A stretch of DNA of 58,999 nucleotides from Vallitalea okinawensis (GCF_002964605.1 NZ_PQDH01000017.1:1-58999); one strand, 5' to 3'. Counted from the stretch's first letter, positions 22,716 through 31,595 are shown. Notes: generated by a model not told the origin, from the sequence alone. Program-made: numbers and translations.

Positions 22716-23132
22716 ATGGAATTAAGAGATAGGCTAAATATTGGAATAGCAAAATTAACACAATTAAAAGGCGAGTGCTATTTAACGTTGCTGAATGACT
22801 TAAACCTTTCAGAGTTAAGTTTAAAGCAAATGGAATATTTAAAAAGCTTAAATAATGCTTGTGGTATTACAACCAGCCAATTAGCAGATACGCTCAATCT
22901 ATCTAAACCTACAGTTACTGAGATGGTTAAAAAATTCATTAAAATGGATTTAGTCTATAAGCAAAGCTGTCCAGCAGATGGAAGAGTATATTATTTAAAA
23001 CTTTCGGATAAAGGCCAGAAGATCGCAGATTTGAATCTTATGACTAATGATTTTCTAGCCGGTGAGCTGATTGAGCGGCTTGATGAGGAAGACATTAAGA
23101 AGTTAATAGAAATTTTAATGAAAATTGAGTAA
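22716..23132 (+). CDS. MarR-family transcriptional regulator
   Basis: 138 residues from the second of two adjacent ATGs (22713, 22716); AAGAGGTG (22704-22711) is too close to the first. A frame running further upstream overlaps the -10 box and cannot be translated. Winged helix: LSLKQMEYLKSLNNACGITTSQLADTLNLSKPTVTEMVKKFIKMDLVYKQSCPADGRVYYLKLSDKGQKI, with recognition helix SKPTVTEMVKKF and the D-x-R wing typical of MarR. Long dimerisation helices flank it (MELRDRLNIGIAKLTQ...; ELIERLDEEDIKKLIEILMKIE). Ligand unknown. Autoregulation and control of the palindrome promoter 2.7 kb upstream are suggested by shared half-sites. Confidence 0.88.
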   Translation: MELRDRLNIGIAKLTQLKGECYLTLLNDLNLSELSLKQMEYLKSLNNACGITTSQLADTLNLSKPTVTEMVKKFIKMDLVYKQSCPADGRVYYLKLSDKGQKIADLNLMTNDFLAGELIERLDEEDIKKLIEILMKIE

Positions 23133-23208
23133 TCAATTTTTTTAACCAGAAAGTTAGGTTAAACAAAACTAATTACATTTCTAAATATGTGGAGGGGAAT
23201 TGAAATTA

Positions 23209-23727
23209 ATGAATCAATTTTTTGAGCAATTTGATGATATTTATGAAAATAGAGAGCAATACAATATTTCTTGGGCATTCAAAGATGCACAGGAGAAACT
23301 TAATGAATATAAGGAGCATGTTGTTGATCAAAAAGTAAAAAAACAATGTAGTTTATGCAAGAAAATAAAAAAGGGTGAGTATCATTCCTTTCAATCTAAG
23401 AGTCACTTAGAAATAAAGAAGCAAAAGGTTTTATCCAGTATATTCAGCCATGTTCATGGTTTTATGAATTTTTTAGAAATCATACTATCAGTGCTTTTAG
23501 TATTAGTCATATCTGAGATCAGCCATGGAGACTTTATCGTTCACCAAGGTGCTATGGTGGTTATCGTATTTGCCTTCATAAAAGTTTTTATAGAGCATTA
23601 CGTATTAAAACCTCAATTAGAGGCTTTTGGATGGCAACTTTACAAGAATTCAGTTAATGTTCTAAAGAGTCTATTAAATGATATCTCAGAACAACTTGTA
23701 TTTGAGAAAACATTAGATGTTGCATAA
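23209..23727 (+). CDS. Unknown membrane protein with a CxxC motif
   Basis: 172 residues from ATG 23209 (GGAGGGG at 23191-23197; an in-frame TTG at 23200 is too near). Residues 1-70 are charged and helical with CSLCKKIKKGEYH near 46-58, a single CxxC. Residues about 85-107 (VHGFMNFLEIILSVLLVLVISEI) and 113-133 (VHQGAMVVIVFAFIKVFIEHYVL) are membrane helices, followed by a helical tail. It resembles no family I can name. It lies between the MarR gene and lon with 21 bases to the lon start, so it may share a transcript with either. Confidence 0.6.
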   Translation: MNQFFEQFDDIYENREQYNISWAFKDAQEKLNEYKEHVVDQKVKKQCSLCKKIKKGEYHSFQSKSHLEIKKQKVLSSIFSHVHGFMNFLEIILSVLLVLVISEISHGDFIVHQGAMVVIVFAFIKVFIEHYVLKPQLEAFGWQLYKNSVNVLKSLLNDISEQLVFEKTLDVA

Positions 23728-23748
23728 CCTGCAAGTTAGGAGGTCACT

Positions 23749-26133
23749 ATGAAAAAACATGTTATTATGCCGTTAAAAGATATGGTTTTATTTAGTAAGG
23801 GACAATTGAAGATCAATGCTGACAGGCACTATGATTTATCATTACAAAATACAATTGAGGAAAATGGTGGATATGCCATTGCGATAACATTGAAAGATCA
23901 TGATGATAAAAATATCTATGATAAAGATGATTTTTATCAGGTTGGAAATCTTATCAAAGTAACTGAAGTTGAAAGAGAAGCCAATGGTTATAGATTAAGT
24001 TTGGATGTTATTGAACGTATTAAAATTTTAGACATCGAATTAGATGGTAGCAGTTTTATAGGAACTTATGAACCTCTGGTTGATTTAGTCGATATGGATT
24101 CAAAATCTGAACAGGAAATGATTCAATATGTTAAAAATATGACTGAGGAAATGAGTCGATCTATTCCAGGGGCTGAAGGTTTCGTCAATTACCTTTCAGA
24201 ATTAGAAAGCATAAATGAACTCATTGCAGCTTTGATGCCATTTTTGAACTTATCTATTGAAGAAAAGCAAAATGTACTGGAAATGACGTCTCTAAGAAAG
24301 AAAAGCTTAAGATTTCTTGACATTATGATTGAAAGAAAAGAACAGTTAAAATTACAAGTTGAAATGAATTCTAAGTTTTCGGATTCTATGAATAAAGTAT
24401 ATAGAGAGCGACTTTTAAGAGAACAACTGAAGTCAATACAAGAAGAATTGAATGAAACAGATGGTAAGGGGAGAAAAAAGGACTATAGAACCAAAATTGA
24501 TGATGCTAAACTACCTGAAGCTATTGAAGAAATTGCTTTGGAAGAGGTCGACAAATTAGATAGCATGGGTTTTAATAATGCAGAAAGTAATGTCATCAAG
24601 AGTTATTTAGACTTGATTCTATCTTTACCATGGCATCAAGAAGAACCAAAAGATATTGATATTGAGGATGCGTCAAAGGCACTAAATGAAAGACATTATG
24701 GGTTAGACAAAGTTAAAGAAAGAATTATTCAACACCTAACTGTGATGAAATTAAAGAAAAATAAGCAAGGATCTATATTATTATTAGTAGGCCCACCAGG
24801 GACGGGTAAAACTAGTTTAGCAAAGAGTATTGCAGAAGCATTAAATCGTGAGTACGTTCGAATCAGCTTAGGTGGAGTAAGAGATGAGGCTGAAATTAGA
24901 GGTCATAGAAGAACTTATATTGGGGCAATGCCAGGAAAGATTATTCAAGGCATGAAACGTACGGGTACAAGGAATCCCGTGTTTGTCTTAGACGAAGTTG
25001 ATAAATTAATGGCTTCAGTAAGCGGAGATCCTGCTGCTGCATTGTTAGAAGTTCTGGACCCTGAACAAAACAATACCTTTAATGATCATTATTTGGATGC
25101 TCCATATGATTTGAGTGATGTATTCTTCATAGCAACAGCGAATGACTTAAGAAGCATTCCAGGACCTTTAAAAGACAGAATGGAAATTATTCAAATTGGT
25201 AGTTACACATCTGTTGAAAAATTTCATATTGCTGTCGATCATCTATTTAGAATCAGCTTAGAAGAACATGGATTAACAGAAGAAGATATTAAGTTAAGTG
25301 ACAATGCTTTTAAAGCAATTATCGATAAATACACCAGAGAAGCAGGGGTTAGAAATCTTAAGAGGCAACTTGACAAGTTGGTGCGAGTGAGCTCAGAGAA
25401 AATTGTAACTGGAAAAGTAGAAGCACCTTATCGTATTCGAGAAAATATGCTAACCTCTTTACTCGGTCATGAGATCGTTCGATATGATAAAGTGGAGGAA
25501 AGAAACTTACCAGGTGTCGTAACAGGGTTAGCGTGGACACCGGTCGGTGGTGATATTCTTTATATTGAGTCAGCATTTATTCCAGGTAAGGGGAATTTAA
25601 TGGTGACAGGTCAATTAGGAGATGTGATGAAAGAATCAGTTCGTATTTCACTCAGTTTAATTAAATCTCGATTATATACTTATATGACACCAGCAGATTT
25701 CGCTAAGATGGACTTGCATGTTCATGTACCAGCAGGAGCAACACCTAAAGATGGTCCATCTGCAGGTATAACCATGCTAACGGCTATCGCATCATTGGTA
25801 AGTAATCGACCTGTAGAAGCTAAACTTGCAATGACTGGTGAAGTATCTTTAAGAGGTGCGGTCTTACCAGTTGGTGGTATTAAAGAGAAAGTCATTGCTG
25901 CTCATCGTTCTGGTATTAAGAAGATTATCCTTCCACAGGATAATAAGCGTGACATCGAAGACGTCCCACAAGAAGTTAGAAGCCAATTGACATTTATTTA
26001 TGTCAAGACTATTGATGAAGTGTTAACAGAAGCATTAGGTATCGAGTTGCCGGAGCCATACACTAAAGAAATTTTATTTCAAGAAAAGGCAACCAGATCA
26101 GAAATTGGTTTGGCTATGATAGAAGATCGTTAG
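23749..26133 (+). CDS. lon: ATP-dependent protease Lon (endopeptidase La)
   Basis: 794 residues, normal for LonA; ATG after AGGAGGTCACT. Cytoplasmic AAA+ serine protease degrading misfolded and regulatory proteins. Order: N-terminal substrate domain about 1-200, coiled coil with YRERLLREQLKSIQEELNE (about 222-240), Walker A LLVGPPGTGKTSLAKSIAEAL (about 345-365), Walker B FVLDEVDKLMASVSGDPAAALLEVLDPEQN (about 412-440), sensor and arginine finger, then the protease domain with catalytic Ser in KDGPSAGITM (about 671) and Lys in PVGGIKEKVIAAHR (about 714). The N-terminal domain is more divergent than the rest (MKKHVIMPLKDMVLFSKGQLKI in place of the usual LPLRGxxVFPxMxxxxxVGR). No CIRCE or CtsR-type repeat was noticed upstream. 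Confidence 0.95.
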   Translation: MKKHVIMPLKDMVLFSKGQLKINADRHYDLSLQNTIEENGGYAIAITLKDHDDKNIYDKDDFYQVGNLIKVTEVEREANGYRLSLDVIERIKILDIELDGSSFIGTYEPLVDLVDMDSKSEQEMIQYVKNMTEEMSRSIPGAEGFVNYLSELESINELIAALMPFLNLSIEEKQNVLEMTSLRKKSLRFLDIMIERKEQLKLQVEMNSKFSDSMNKVYRERLLREQLKSIQEELNETDGKGRKKDYRTKIDDAKLPEAIEEIALEEVDKLDSMGFNNAESNVIKSYLDLILSLPWHQEEPKDIDIEDASKALNERHYGLDKVKERIIQHLTVMKLKKNKQGSILLLVGPPGTGKTSLAKSIAEALNREYVRISLGGVRDEAEIRGHRRTYIGAMPGKIIQGMKRTGTRNPVFVLDEVDKLMASVSGDPAAALLEVLDPEQNNTFNDHYLDAPYDLSDVFFIATANDLRSIPGPLKDRMEIIQIGSYTSVEKFHIAVDHLFRISLEEHGLTEEDIKLSDNAFKAIIDKYTREAGVRNLKRQLDKLVRVSSEKIVTGKVEAPYRIRENMLTSLLGHEIVRYDKVEERNLPGVVTGLAWTPVGGDILYIESAFIPGKGNLMVTGQLGDVMKESVRISLSLIKSRLYTYMTPADFAKMDLHVHVPAGATPKDGPSAGITMLTAIASLVSNRPVEAKLAMTGEVSLRGAVLPVGGIKEKVIAAHRSGIKKIILPQDNKRDIEDVPQEVRSQLTFIYVKTIDEVLTEALGIELPEPYTKEILFQEKATRSEIGLAMIEDR

Positions 26134-26168
26134 ATGAACAGAATATAATTAGTCAAGTATTTGTATAT

Positions 26169-26205
26169 AAAATCACTGATACTAAAGGTATCAGTGATTT
26201 TTTGT
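26169..26205 (+). terminator. Terminator of lon
   Basis: AAAATCACTGATAC (26169-26182) pairs with GTATCAGTGATTTT (26188-26201), followed by TTTG. Confidence 0.9.
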
Positions 26206-26268
26206 GTCTATTTAAAGAGTGTGAAATAGATATGCTCCAAAAGGTTTGAAAAAGGTGTTGAATGTATA

Positions 26269-26325
26269 TTGACAAGAAGTGGTATAAATGATATTATGAC
26301 TACAAGTCATATGACTAATAGTCAT
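26269..26325 (+). promoter_or_regulatory. Promoter with two abutting identical-type operators (TetR-like)
   Basis: TTGACA (26269-26274), 17-bp spacer, TATTAT (26292-26297). From 26296 two 15-bp dyads follow directly: ATGACT-aca-AGTCAT (26296-26310) and ATGACT-aat-AGTCAT (26311-26325). They overlap the -10 box and start site, the classic place for repression, and a TetR gene lies in the same operon. Confidence 0.8.
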
Positions 26326-26361
26326 ATAATGATTCTAAGAATTTATTAGGAGGTAGTTAGG

Positions 26362-27138
26362 ATGAAAAGAGGGATCGACCTATATTGGAAAGATATTTTA
26401 ATAGCAACAATTATTGCAGGTATTGGTTACATTGGTTTATCAACGACAAAGCAAACAGGTCTTTTGGATATGAGTATGGAAGCAATTTTATTCTTCACAG
26501 GAAGTATGATAGCTTTTTGGGGCTTCTTTAGCTCAAATAAAAAAACAAATAGATACTTTAAGAAATTCCAGTTGTTTTATGGCTTAACCTATTTTACGGT
26601 TGTGATTTCCTTTTGTATGGGCATCATTTATTTTGTAAATCATTCAGATATCATAGAAATTGGTATAGATGAGTTGATGAGTGATCAAGTGCTTATGATT
26701 ATGAGTGCCATTAAATCATTTTCAATGGTATTCCTCATCATTACATGGATATATTTTTATAAATATTTATCCATAAAAGAAACTGCTAAAAAGAAAATAT
26801 TAGTCTTCTTGACTGGGTTTTTGATATACTTAAGTGTATCCATCCTTATATGGCAATTAACCAATGATGTGAATGTGTTAAGCTTAGGTGTAATTGTTGG
26901 AAGTGTTATCGGTATATTTGCATTGATAGCATTGGATAAGAGAACCAGGTATCTAACGATGATTTTTATTCTTTATAGTAGTATTCATCTAATTGAATTC
27001 TATATGATGGGGAAAGGTAAAAGTCTTACCACTGGTTTTAATAATGTTGCTTATTGGTGGGCTACAGTTCTATATGTACTTGAAGTTAGACGATGGATTA
27101 AGTTGGAATTAAGTAAGAATAATCATATAAGCAATTAG
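26362..27138 (+). CDS. Multi-pass membrane protein of unknown function in a TetR operon
   Basis: 258 residues, ATG after TAGGAGGTAG. Seven or eight hydrophobic segments (about 12-28, 38-55, 72-98, 110-132, 145-165, 170-190, 200-220, 230-245) and short hydrophilic loops. No transporter signature, no ATPase, no conserved charged residues inside helices that I can point to. First gene of an operon with a TetR regulator (21 bases downstream) and an amidohydrolase. Possible roles: efflux, or a membrane sensor. Family not recognised. Confidence 0.65.
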   Translation: MKRGIDLYWKDILIATIIAGIGYIGLSTTKQTGLLDMSMEAILFFTGSMIAFWGFFSSNKKTNRYFKKFQLFYGLTYFTVVISFCMGIIYFVNHSDIIEIGIDELMSDQVLMIMSAIKSFSMVFLIITWIYFYKYLSIKETAKKKILVFLTGFLIYLSVSILIWQLTNDVNVLSLGVIVGSVIGIFALIALDKRTRYLTMIFILYSSIHLIEFYMMGKGKSLTTGFNNVAYWWATVLYVLEVRRWIKLELSKNNHISN

Positions 27139-27159
27139 TAAGAGTTGGAGGAAATAGAT

Positions 27160-27762
27160 ATGCCAAAAGATACTTTTTTTAATTTATCAGAAGAGAAGCG
27201 AAATAGAATTATTGAATCAGCAATCATGGAGTTTTCTAAGAAGCATTATAATAAAGTGACTATTGATAGCATTGTAGGTGGGGCGGGCATACCAAAGGGA
27301 AGTTTTTATCAATATTTTGACAATAAAGATGATTTATATACCTACACTTTTAGCCAGATAGGTGACAGAAAAAAAGATCTACTTGAAAAAATGCAACAAT
27401 ATATAGAAGAATTAAGCTTTAGTCAGTATTTACGAAAAATGTTGAAAGAAGCTAAAGAGTTTGAGGATGAAGATGCTCATCTTATCCAGTTAAAAGATAA
27501 ATTTATGAATGAGTGCCCCCAGGAGGTTAGAAAACAAGTCCTAAAAAATGAAATACCCAAAAGTTATAGATTACTTGAAAAAGTTCTTATGTCTTATATT
27601 CAAAAAGGTGAGTTGAAAAAGGATCTAGATATTAAAATGGCATCCTATATTATAACATCCTGTACAGTGAATTTGGAAAACTACGAATTTGGTGAAGAGG
27701 ATGATATTCAAGAAGTAGTAACGGGGATTTTTGATATTTTATTCGATAGTTTTAAGAAATAG
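27160..27762 (+). CDS. TetR/AcrR-family regulator
   Basis: 200 residues from ATG 27160, fixed by TTGGAGGAAATAG; a TTG 15 bases upstream overlaps that site. N-terminal HTH: NLSEEKRNRIIESAIMEFSKKHYNKVTIDSIVGGAGIPKGSFYQYFDNKDDLYTY (about 7-61), with the TetR signature GIPKGSFYQYFxNKDDL. The C-terminal domain is helical (ligand and dimer). Third-position in codon use like its neighbours. The two dyads at the operon promoter are its likely targets, giving negative autoregulation of membrane protein, itself and the amidohydrolase. Confidence 0.9.
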   Translation: MPKDTFFNLSEEKRNRIIESAIMEFSKKHYNKVTIDSIVGGAGIPKGSFYQYFDNKDDLYTYTFSQIGDRKKDLLEKMQQYIEELSFSQYLRKMLKEAKEFEDEDAHLIQLKDKFMNECPQEVRKQVLKNEIPKSYRLLEKVLMSYIQKGELKKDLDIKMASYIITSCTVNLENYEFGEEDDIQEVVTGIFDILFDSFKK

Positions 27763-27790
27763 CATATAATTAATGAATGGAGGCATATGT

Positions 27791-28822
27791 ATGACAAAAC
27801 AAGAATTCATTAAGCTTGAAAAGTACTTAAAATTAAATGAACATGGAGATTTTGTGATTGATTATGATGGGGATCTAGATATCATCGATTTTCATACCCA
27901 TATGTCCAATGTACTACCTCTCAAATCTGTTGACCCAAAAACAATAGGTAATCAGTTAATATATAAAACCCTTCCTGATATAGAGAATATGGATTTATCA
28001 GTACCATATTGGACAAAAATTGATTCGAATGAAAAAAGAAAGGGATTAGGAGCTATTGTTAAGTTTTCACTTAATGGTTATAACATTCTAAAGGATATGG
28101 CTAATGGTGGTACCTATGAGAACTGTTTTAGGTCACAGCAAGAAAATAAGATAAGATGTAATGTTGTACTTCCATTAAGTACTAAGAAATCCGATTGTTC
28201 AATGGAAGCGTTAAAGCTAGTAAAAGAATATCCCAATCAATTTATGGCATTCTGTTCAGTTCATCCTCATGATCCTGAAGCAGAAACGAAAATAAACAAT
28301 TATAAAAAGTTAGGGTTCAAGGGAATGAAGCTTAAAATAACAGAAATGGAATTAAAAGATGATTATAAACCTCTTATAGATCTTTTTAAGGCTTGCTATG
28401 AAGCTGATTTTCCAGTTTTAATACATACTGGTTCATTAACGCATATTAAACGGGAGAATACTTCAAAATTAATGTGGAAATTATTAAATTCTTCAAGAGT
28501 AGAATTTTTCGGCAATCTACTGGAACATCTACCAAAAGATTTTAAGTTTGTATTCGGTCATAGCGGCATTTCAGAATATCAGCTTGTTGCAAAGTACCTA
28601 AAGGAGTTTCCGGGAAGTTATGCTGAGTTATCTTGCCAATCTGCTGCTAGTATCAGATATTTAATTGATGAAGTAGGTTATGAAAGATTACTTTTTGGAT
28701 CTGATTGGCCAGCTCTTCCACAAGCTTTGACACTTTCTAGAGTACTATTAGCCACTGAGAATGATGAAGAAGCCAGAGAACATATTTTATATAAAAATGC
28801 AAGTGAACTTCTTTGTTTATAG
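27791..28822 (+). CDS. Amidohydrolase 2-family TIM-barrel metal hydrolase or decarboxylase
   Basis: 343 residues from ATG 27791, with TGGAGG at 27777-27782. Metal-binding pattern of the PF04909 family: HxH in IDFHTHMSNVL (about 35-45), His in FPVLIHTGSLTH (about 210), His in FVFGHSGISEYQ (about 254) and Asp in LLFGSDWPALPQ (about 303). LKITEMELKDDYKPLIDLFKACYEADFPVLIH is the usual strand-helix before the fifth strand. Members act on ring carboxylates, sugar lactones or cyclic amides, so the substrate is open. 28 bases after the TetR gene, so part of the TetR operon. Cytoplasmic (no signal peptide). Confidence 0.82.
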   Translation: MTKQEFIKLEKYLKLNEHGDFVIDYDGDLDIIDFHTHMSNVLPLKSVDPKTIGNQLIYKTLPDIENMDLSVPYWTKIDSNEKRKGLGAIVKFSLNGYNILKDMANGGTYENCFRSQQENKIRCNVVLPLSTKKSDCSMEALKLVKEYPNQFMAFCSVHPHDPEAETKINNYKKLGFKGMKLKITEMELKDDYKPLIDLFKACYEADFPVLIHTGSLTHIKRENTSKLMWKLLNSSRVEFFGNLLEHLPKDFKFVFGHSGISEYQLVAKYLKEFPGSYAELSCQSAASIRYLIDEVGYERLLFGSDWPALPQALTLSRVLLATENDEEAREHILYKNASELLCL

Positions 28823-28850
28823 TTCTTACTCTCTTTTGCTAATAGTAATA

Positions 28851-28888
28851 AAACCACTTGATCTATAACGATAGATTAAGTGGTTTTT
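28851..28888 (+). terminator. Terminator of the TetR operon
   Basis: AAACCACTT (28851-28859) with AAGTGGTTT (28878-28886), inner ATCTAT/ATAGAT, then TTATC. It also faces the convergent membrane protein gene. Confidence 0.85.
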
Positions 28889-28927
28889 ATCTGAGATGAC
28901 GTCCACGGCGTTATTAATGAATATCAA

Positions 28928-29662
28928 TTAAACATCAACAGAACTCTTAGCAACATTCCTTCTTCTAAATGGTAAATACATCAACATAAATATCCCCCAT
29001 GCTATTAACTCCATAAAAATAATATAAACCGGCCAAGGACCGAGTAAATCCATAAAGGAAGCTGTTTCTGGCTTTCTTGCTATGAAAAAGTAATTACCAC
29101 CGACCATAAAGTTGATCATACCGATGGTTAACATAATAATGTTTGTATAGATTAGCGTAGTTTTTAAAGATTTAGTACTTGGGCGCATGCCAAGTACTGT
29201 CATCATATAGATAACTTGAAAGAGTATCAACCCATGTGATAAGAAGAATTGATAGTACCTAAAAGATGGAAATCCTGTAGTACCAATATCTGGTGTTAGT
29301 ATAGCCACAAATGCACCAAAGCTCCAATAGTAAAGAAGATCAAATAACTTCTGGCTCTTTGTTATATAGAGGAAGGGACCAATCATGAGAGCGAGGCTAC
29401 ATAAATGAAGAGGCAGAGAAGATGCTAAAGACCATAGACCCATTTGATATCGCCATATGTTTAAAGCAATCTCTTGTATAATCATTAGAGCTCCTGCAAT
29501 GACCTGCAGATATGTATTCAATCTTTGATTGGATCTAATATTCTCACGTTTATGTACAATAATAAAATAGATAGCTAAGAGACTCATCAAACCTGCAATA
29601 TGTTCTAAGGAAAGCAAATGGAAATCAGGGGTATCCCCTGTCCACATAAATAACTTTTTCAT
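28928..29662 (-). CDS. YwaF-like (TIGR02206) integral membrane protein
   Basis: 244 residues, ATG with GAGGGG about 8 bases upstream. Six helices and the family pattern: FHLLSLEHIAGLMSLLAIYFIIVHKR near the N-terminus, then LPLHLCSLALMIGPFLYITKSQKLFDLLYYWSFGAFVAILTPDIGTTGFPSFRYYQFFLSHGLILFQVIYM (about 84-154), the LPLHLC...L-TPD...F-SHG signature, and NFMVGGNYFFIARKPETASFMDLLGPWPVYI near the end. TIGR02206 proteins are conserved in Firmicutes without known function. Monocistronic; convergent with the TetR operon. Confidence 0.88.
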   Translation of the reverse strand: MKKLFMWTGDTPDFHLLSLEHIAGLMSLLAIYFIIVHKRENIRSNQRLNTYLQVIAGALMIIQEIALNIWRYQMGLWSLASSLPLHLCSLALMIGPFLYITKSQKLFDLLYYWSFGAFVAILTPDIGTTGFPSFRYYQFFLSHGLILFQVIYMMTVLGMRPSTKSLKTTLIYTNIIMLTIGMINFMVGGNYFFIARKPETASFMDLLGPWPVYIIFMELIAWGIFMLMYLPFRRRNVAKSSVDV

Positions 29663-29790
29663 TTTATAACCCCTCTAAAATCATCATCATACCATTTGAT
29701 TGGTACAGCTATGTTTATATGCATGTTATTTGAAATTATACCATAAGGCCTTATGGAGGGTCAAAGATTGTATCCAGTAACGACCTACTA

Positions 29791-29820
29791 CTATTCTTGA
29801 CAGATAGGTGTCATGAATAG
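29791..29820 (+). promoter_or_regulatory. 12-bp inverted repeat at the DHFR-like gene promoter
   Basis: CTATTCTTGACA (29791-29802), 6-base centre, TGTCATGAATAG (29809-29820), one mismatch. It contains TTGACA as a -35 candidate, with TATAAT at 29825-29830 at an over-long spacing of 22 bp. The long spacing plus dyad hints at an activator or repressor site; the binding protein is not known. Confidence 0.65.
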
Positions 29821-29886
29821 TATGTATAATAATTATATGATTATTATATTATAAATAATAAGGTTGTTATACAAGGAGGTAACAGG

Positions 29887-30411
29887 ATGAAGCGGAAGAT
29901 CATTTTAAATCTAGCTATGAGTCTGGATGGCTATATTGCAACAGAAGAAGGTAAATACGACTGGATACATGGTGATGGTAATAATCATTTAGATACAGAA
30001 GAGAAATTTAGCTTTGGGAAATTCTTAGATCGAGTTGATACAATGGTCATGGGAAAAAAATCATATGATGACTGTGATATTGAGCCGTTTAAGAATAAAG
30101 AAATTTACATTGTAACTCATAAGCAAAAAGAAAATTTTGATAATGTTAAGTTCATCAGCGGTAATGTTGTAGAGTGTATAAAAAATGAGCAGAAAGAACA
30201 AGGAAAAGATATTTACCTCTTTGGTGGTGGTTTATTAATTGATCAATTTATCAAAGCGAATGTTATTGATGAGTATATGGTTGCCATTATACCAACGGTA
30301 CTTGGAAAAGGGCGACCTCTCTTCTTGGACAATAATCCACAGATTCCATTACATTTAGAAAATTACTTTGTTGAAGAAGGCATTGTTATCCTACATTATA
30401 CAAAACAGTGA
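29887..30411 (+). CDS. Dihydrofolate reductase-like (RibD C-terminal domain) protein
   Basis: 174 residues, ATG after AAGGAGGTAACAGG. RibD_C/DHFR fold: KRKIILNLAMSLDGYIATEEGKYDWI (about 2-27, the SLDG-I motif), VDTMVMGKKSYDD (about 56-68, the MGRxTY motif), IYIVTHKQKENFDNVKFISGNVVECIKNEQKEQGKDIYLFGGGLLIDQFIKANVIDEYMVAIIPTVLGKGRPLFLDN (about 76-155, with GGG-L and PxxLGxGxPLF). Such stand-alone YwjB/YyaP-type reductases use NADPH on unknown pterin-like substrates; several are induced by drugs. The dyad upstream suggests specific control. Confidence 0.87.
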   Translation: MKRKIILNLAMSLDGYIATEEGKYDWIHGDGNNHLDTEEKFSFGKFLDRVDTMVMGKKSYDDCDIEPFKNKEIYIVTHKQKENFDNVKFISGNVVECIKNEQKEQGKDIYLFGGGLLIDQFIKANVIDEYMVAIIPTVLGKGRPLFLDNNPQIPLHLENYFVEEGIVILHYTKQ

Positions 30412-30503
30412 TGCAGTCTTTAGTTATTGATTAGTTTTGCACGATGATATTAAAGATAAACTAGTGTAGATGACAAATGTATCTGCTTAATTATATATCT
30501 GAT

Positions 30504-30546
30504 AGAGAAATATTTACCTTAAAGGTTGGATGTTTCTCTTTTTTTA
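30504..30546 (+). terminator. Terminator of the DHFR-like gene
   Basis: AGAGAAA (30504-30510) pairs with TTTCTCT (30533-30539), an inner ACCTT/AAGGT helix, then TTTTTTT. The 90 bases between stop and hairpin hold nothing obvious. Confidence 0.8.
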
Positions 30547-30619
30547 GTATAAAATATCAAGTTTTATACCTTTGACCATGTTATTATAATGATAGGCGCC
30601 TAGGTAGGAGGGATTGGTA

Positions 30620-31537
30620 ATGGATGTTTATGGAAGAATTCAAAGATCTATAGATTTCATTGAGGAAAATCTAACAGAAACATTATCACTAAAAGAGATA
30701 GCAGCACAAGCGTATTATTCACTTTCGTATTTTCATAACGTGTTTAGCAGGGTTAATTCTATTGCTTTAAAGGAATATATACGGAAGCGGAGATTGGCTT
30801 TTGCAGCTTATGAATTGATTTCTGCAAATGATAAGATTATCGATATTGCATTTAAGTATCAATATGAATCAGCAGAGTCCTTTACCAGAGCTTTTACTAA
30901 ATTGTTTGGAGTTACTCCAAGTATGTATAGAAAGAATAAGAAGCATATTGTTGTTTTTCAAAAGATCAATTTGTCTCGAATGAAATTAAAAAAATATACA
31001 GGAGGGAATTCAATGGAGCCTAGAGTTATAGAGATGGATGAAATAAAACTTATCGGTATAGAACTCAGGACTAGTTTTGATGACAGTGAGTTTACTTTAT
31101 CAATTAAGGAACTTTGGAACAGGTATGTTACAGAGAAGTTAGGTGATAAAATACCTAACCCAATAAGTCCAGAAGCAACATTAGGTGTCAATATGGATTA
31201 TGACAAAGAAGGCAATTTTTCATATATTATCTGTAAAGAAGTCAATAGCTTAGCAGAGATTCCAGAAGGAATGGTCGGTAGGTCAATACCTCTTTCAAAA
31301 TATGCTGTCTTTACTGCAAGAGGAAATAGCAAAGCTGAAATCGGTAGTAGCTTAGGGCAGGTGTGGGATTATTTTTTTAGTACCTGGTTACCACAATCGG
31401 GTTATACACAGTTAGGCATTTCGTCTCCTTATTCAATTTCTCCATATGACCAAGAAGCAGCTCCAGATTTTGAACTATATGATGAAAGATTTACTGATGA
31501 TGGCTTTGAAGTAGATGTCTATATTCCTATAAAGTAA
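30620..31537 (+). CDS. AraC-family regulator with GyrI-like effector-binding domain
   Basis: 305 residues from ATG 30620 (GGAGGG at 30607-30612; an in-frame TTG at 30614 is too close). Residues 1-105 hold the two AraC helix-turn-helices at the N-terminus (IDFIEENLTETLSLKEIAAQAYYSLSYFHNVFSRVNSIALKEYIRKRRLAFAAYEL and KIIDIAFKYQYESAESFTRAFTKLFGVTPSMYRKN). Residues about 135-305 form a GyrI-like/Bacterial effector-binding domain (EPRVIEMDEIKLIGIELRTS...IPEGMVGRSIPLSKYAVFTARG...DFELYDERFTDDGFEVDVYIPI). This Rob/SoxS-like arrangement senses small hydrophobic molecules or drugs. No adjacent efflux pump. Clear terminator follows. Confidence 0.9.
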   Translation: MDVYGRIQRSIDFIEENLTETLSLKEIAAQAYYSLSYFHNVFSRVNSIALKEYIRKRRLAFAAYELISANDKIIDIAFKYQYESAESFTRAFTKLFGVTPSMYRKNKKHIVVFQKINLSRMKLKKYTGGNSMEPRVIEMDEIKLIGIELRTSFDDSEFTLSIKELWNRYVTEKLGDKIPNPISPEATLGVNMDYDKEGNFSYIICKEVNSLAEIPEGMVGRSIPLSKYAVFTARGNSKAEIGSSLGQVWDYFFSTWLPQSGYTQLGISSPYSISPYDQEAAPDFELYDERFTDDGFEVDVYIPIK

Positions 31538-31548
31538 TTTTTTATACA

Positions 31549-31595
31549 CCCATTACGTAAAAGTGGACCTCTTATGCGTAATGGGGATTTTTTGA
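31549..31595 (+). terminator. Terminator of the AraC/GyrI-like gene
   Basis: CCCATTACG (31549-31557) pairs with CGTAATGGG (31577-31585), followed by GATTTTTTG. Confidence 0.85.
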
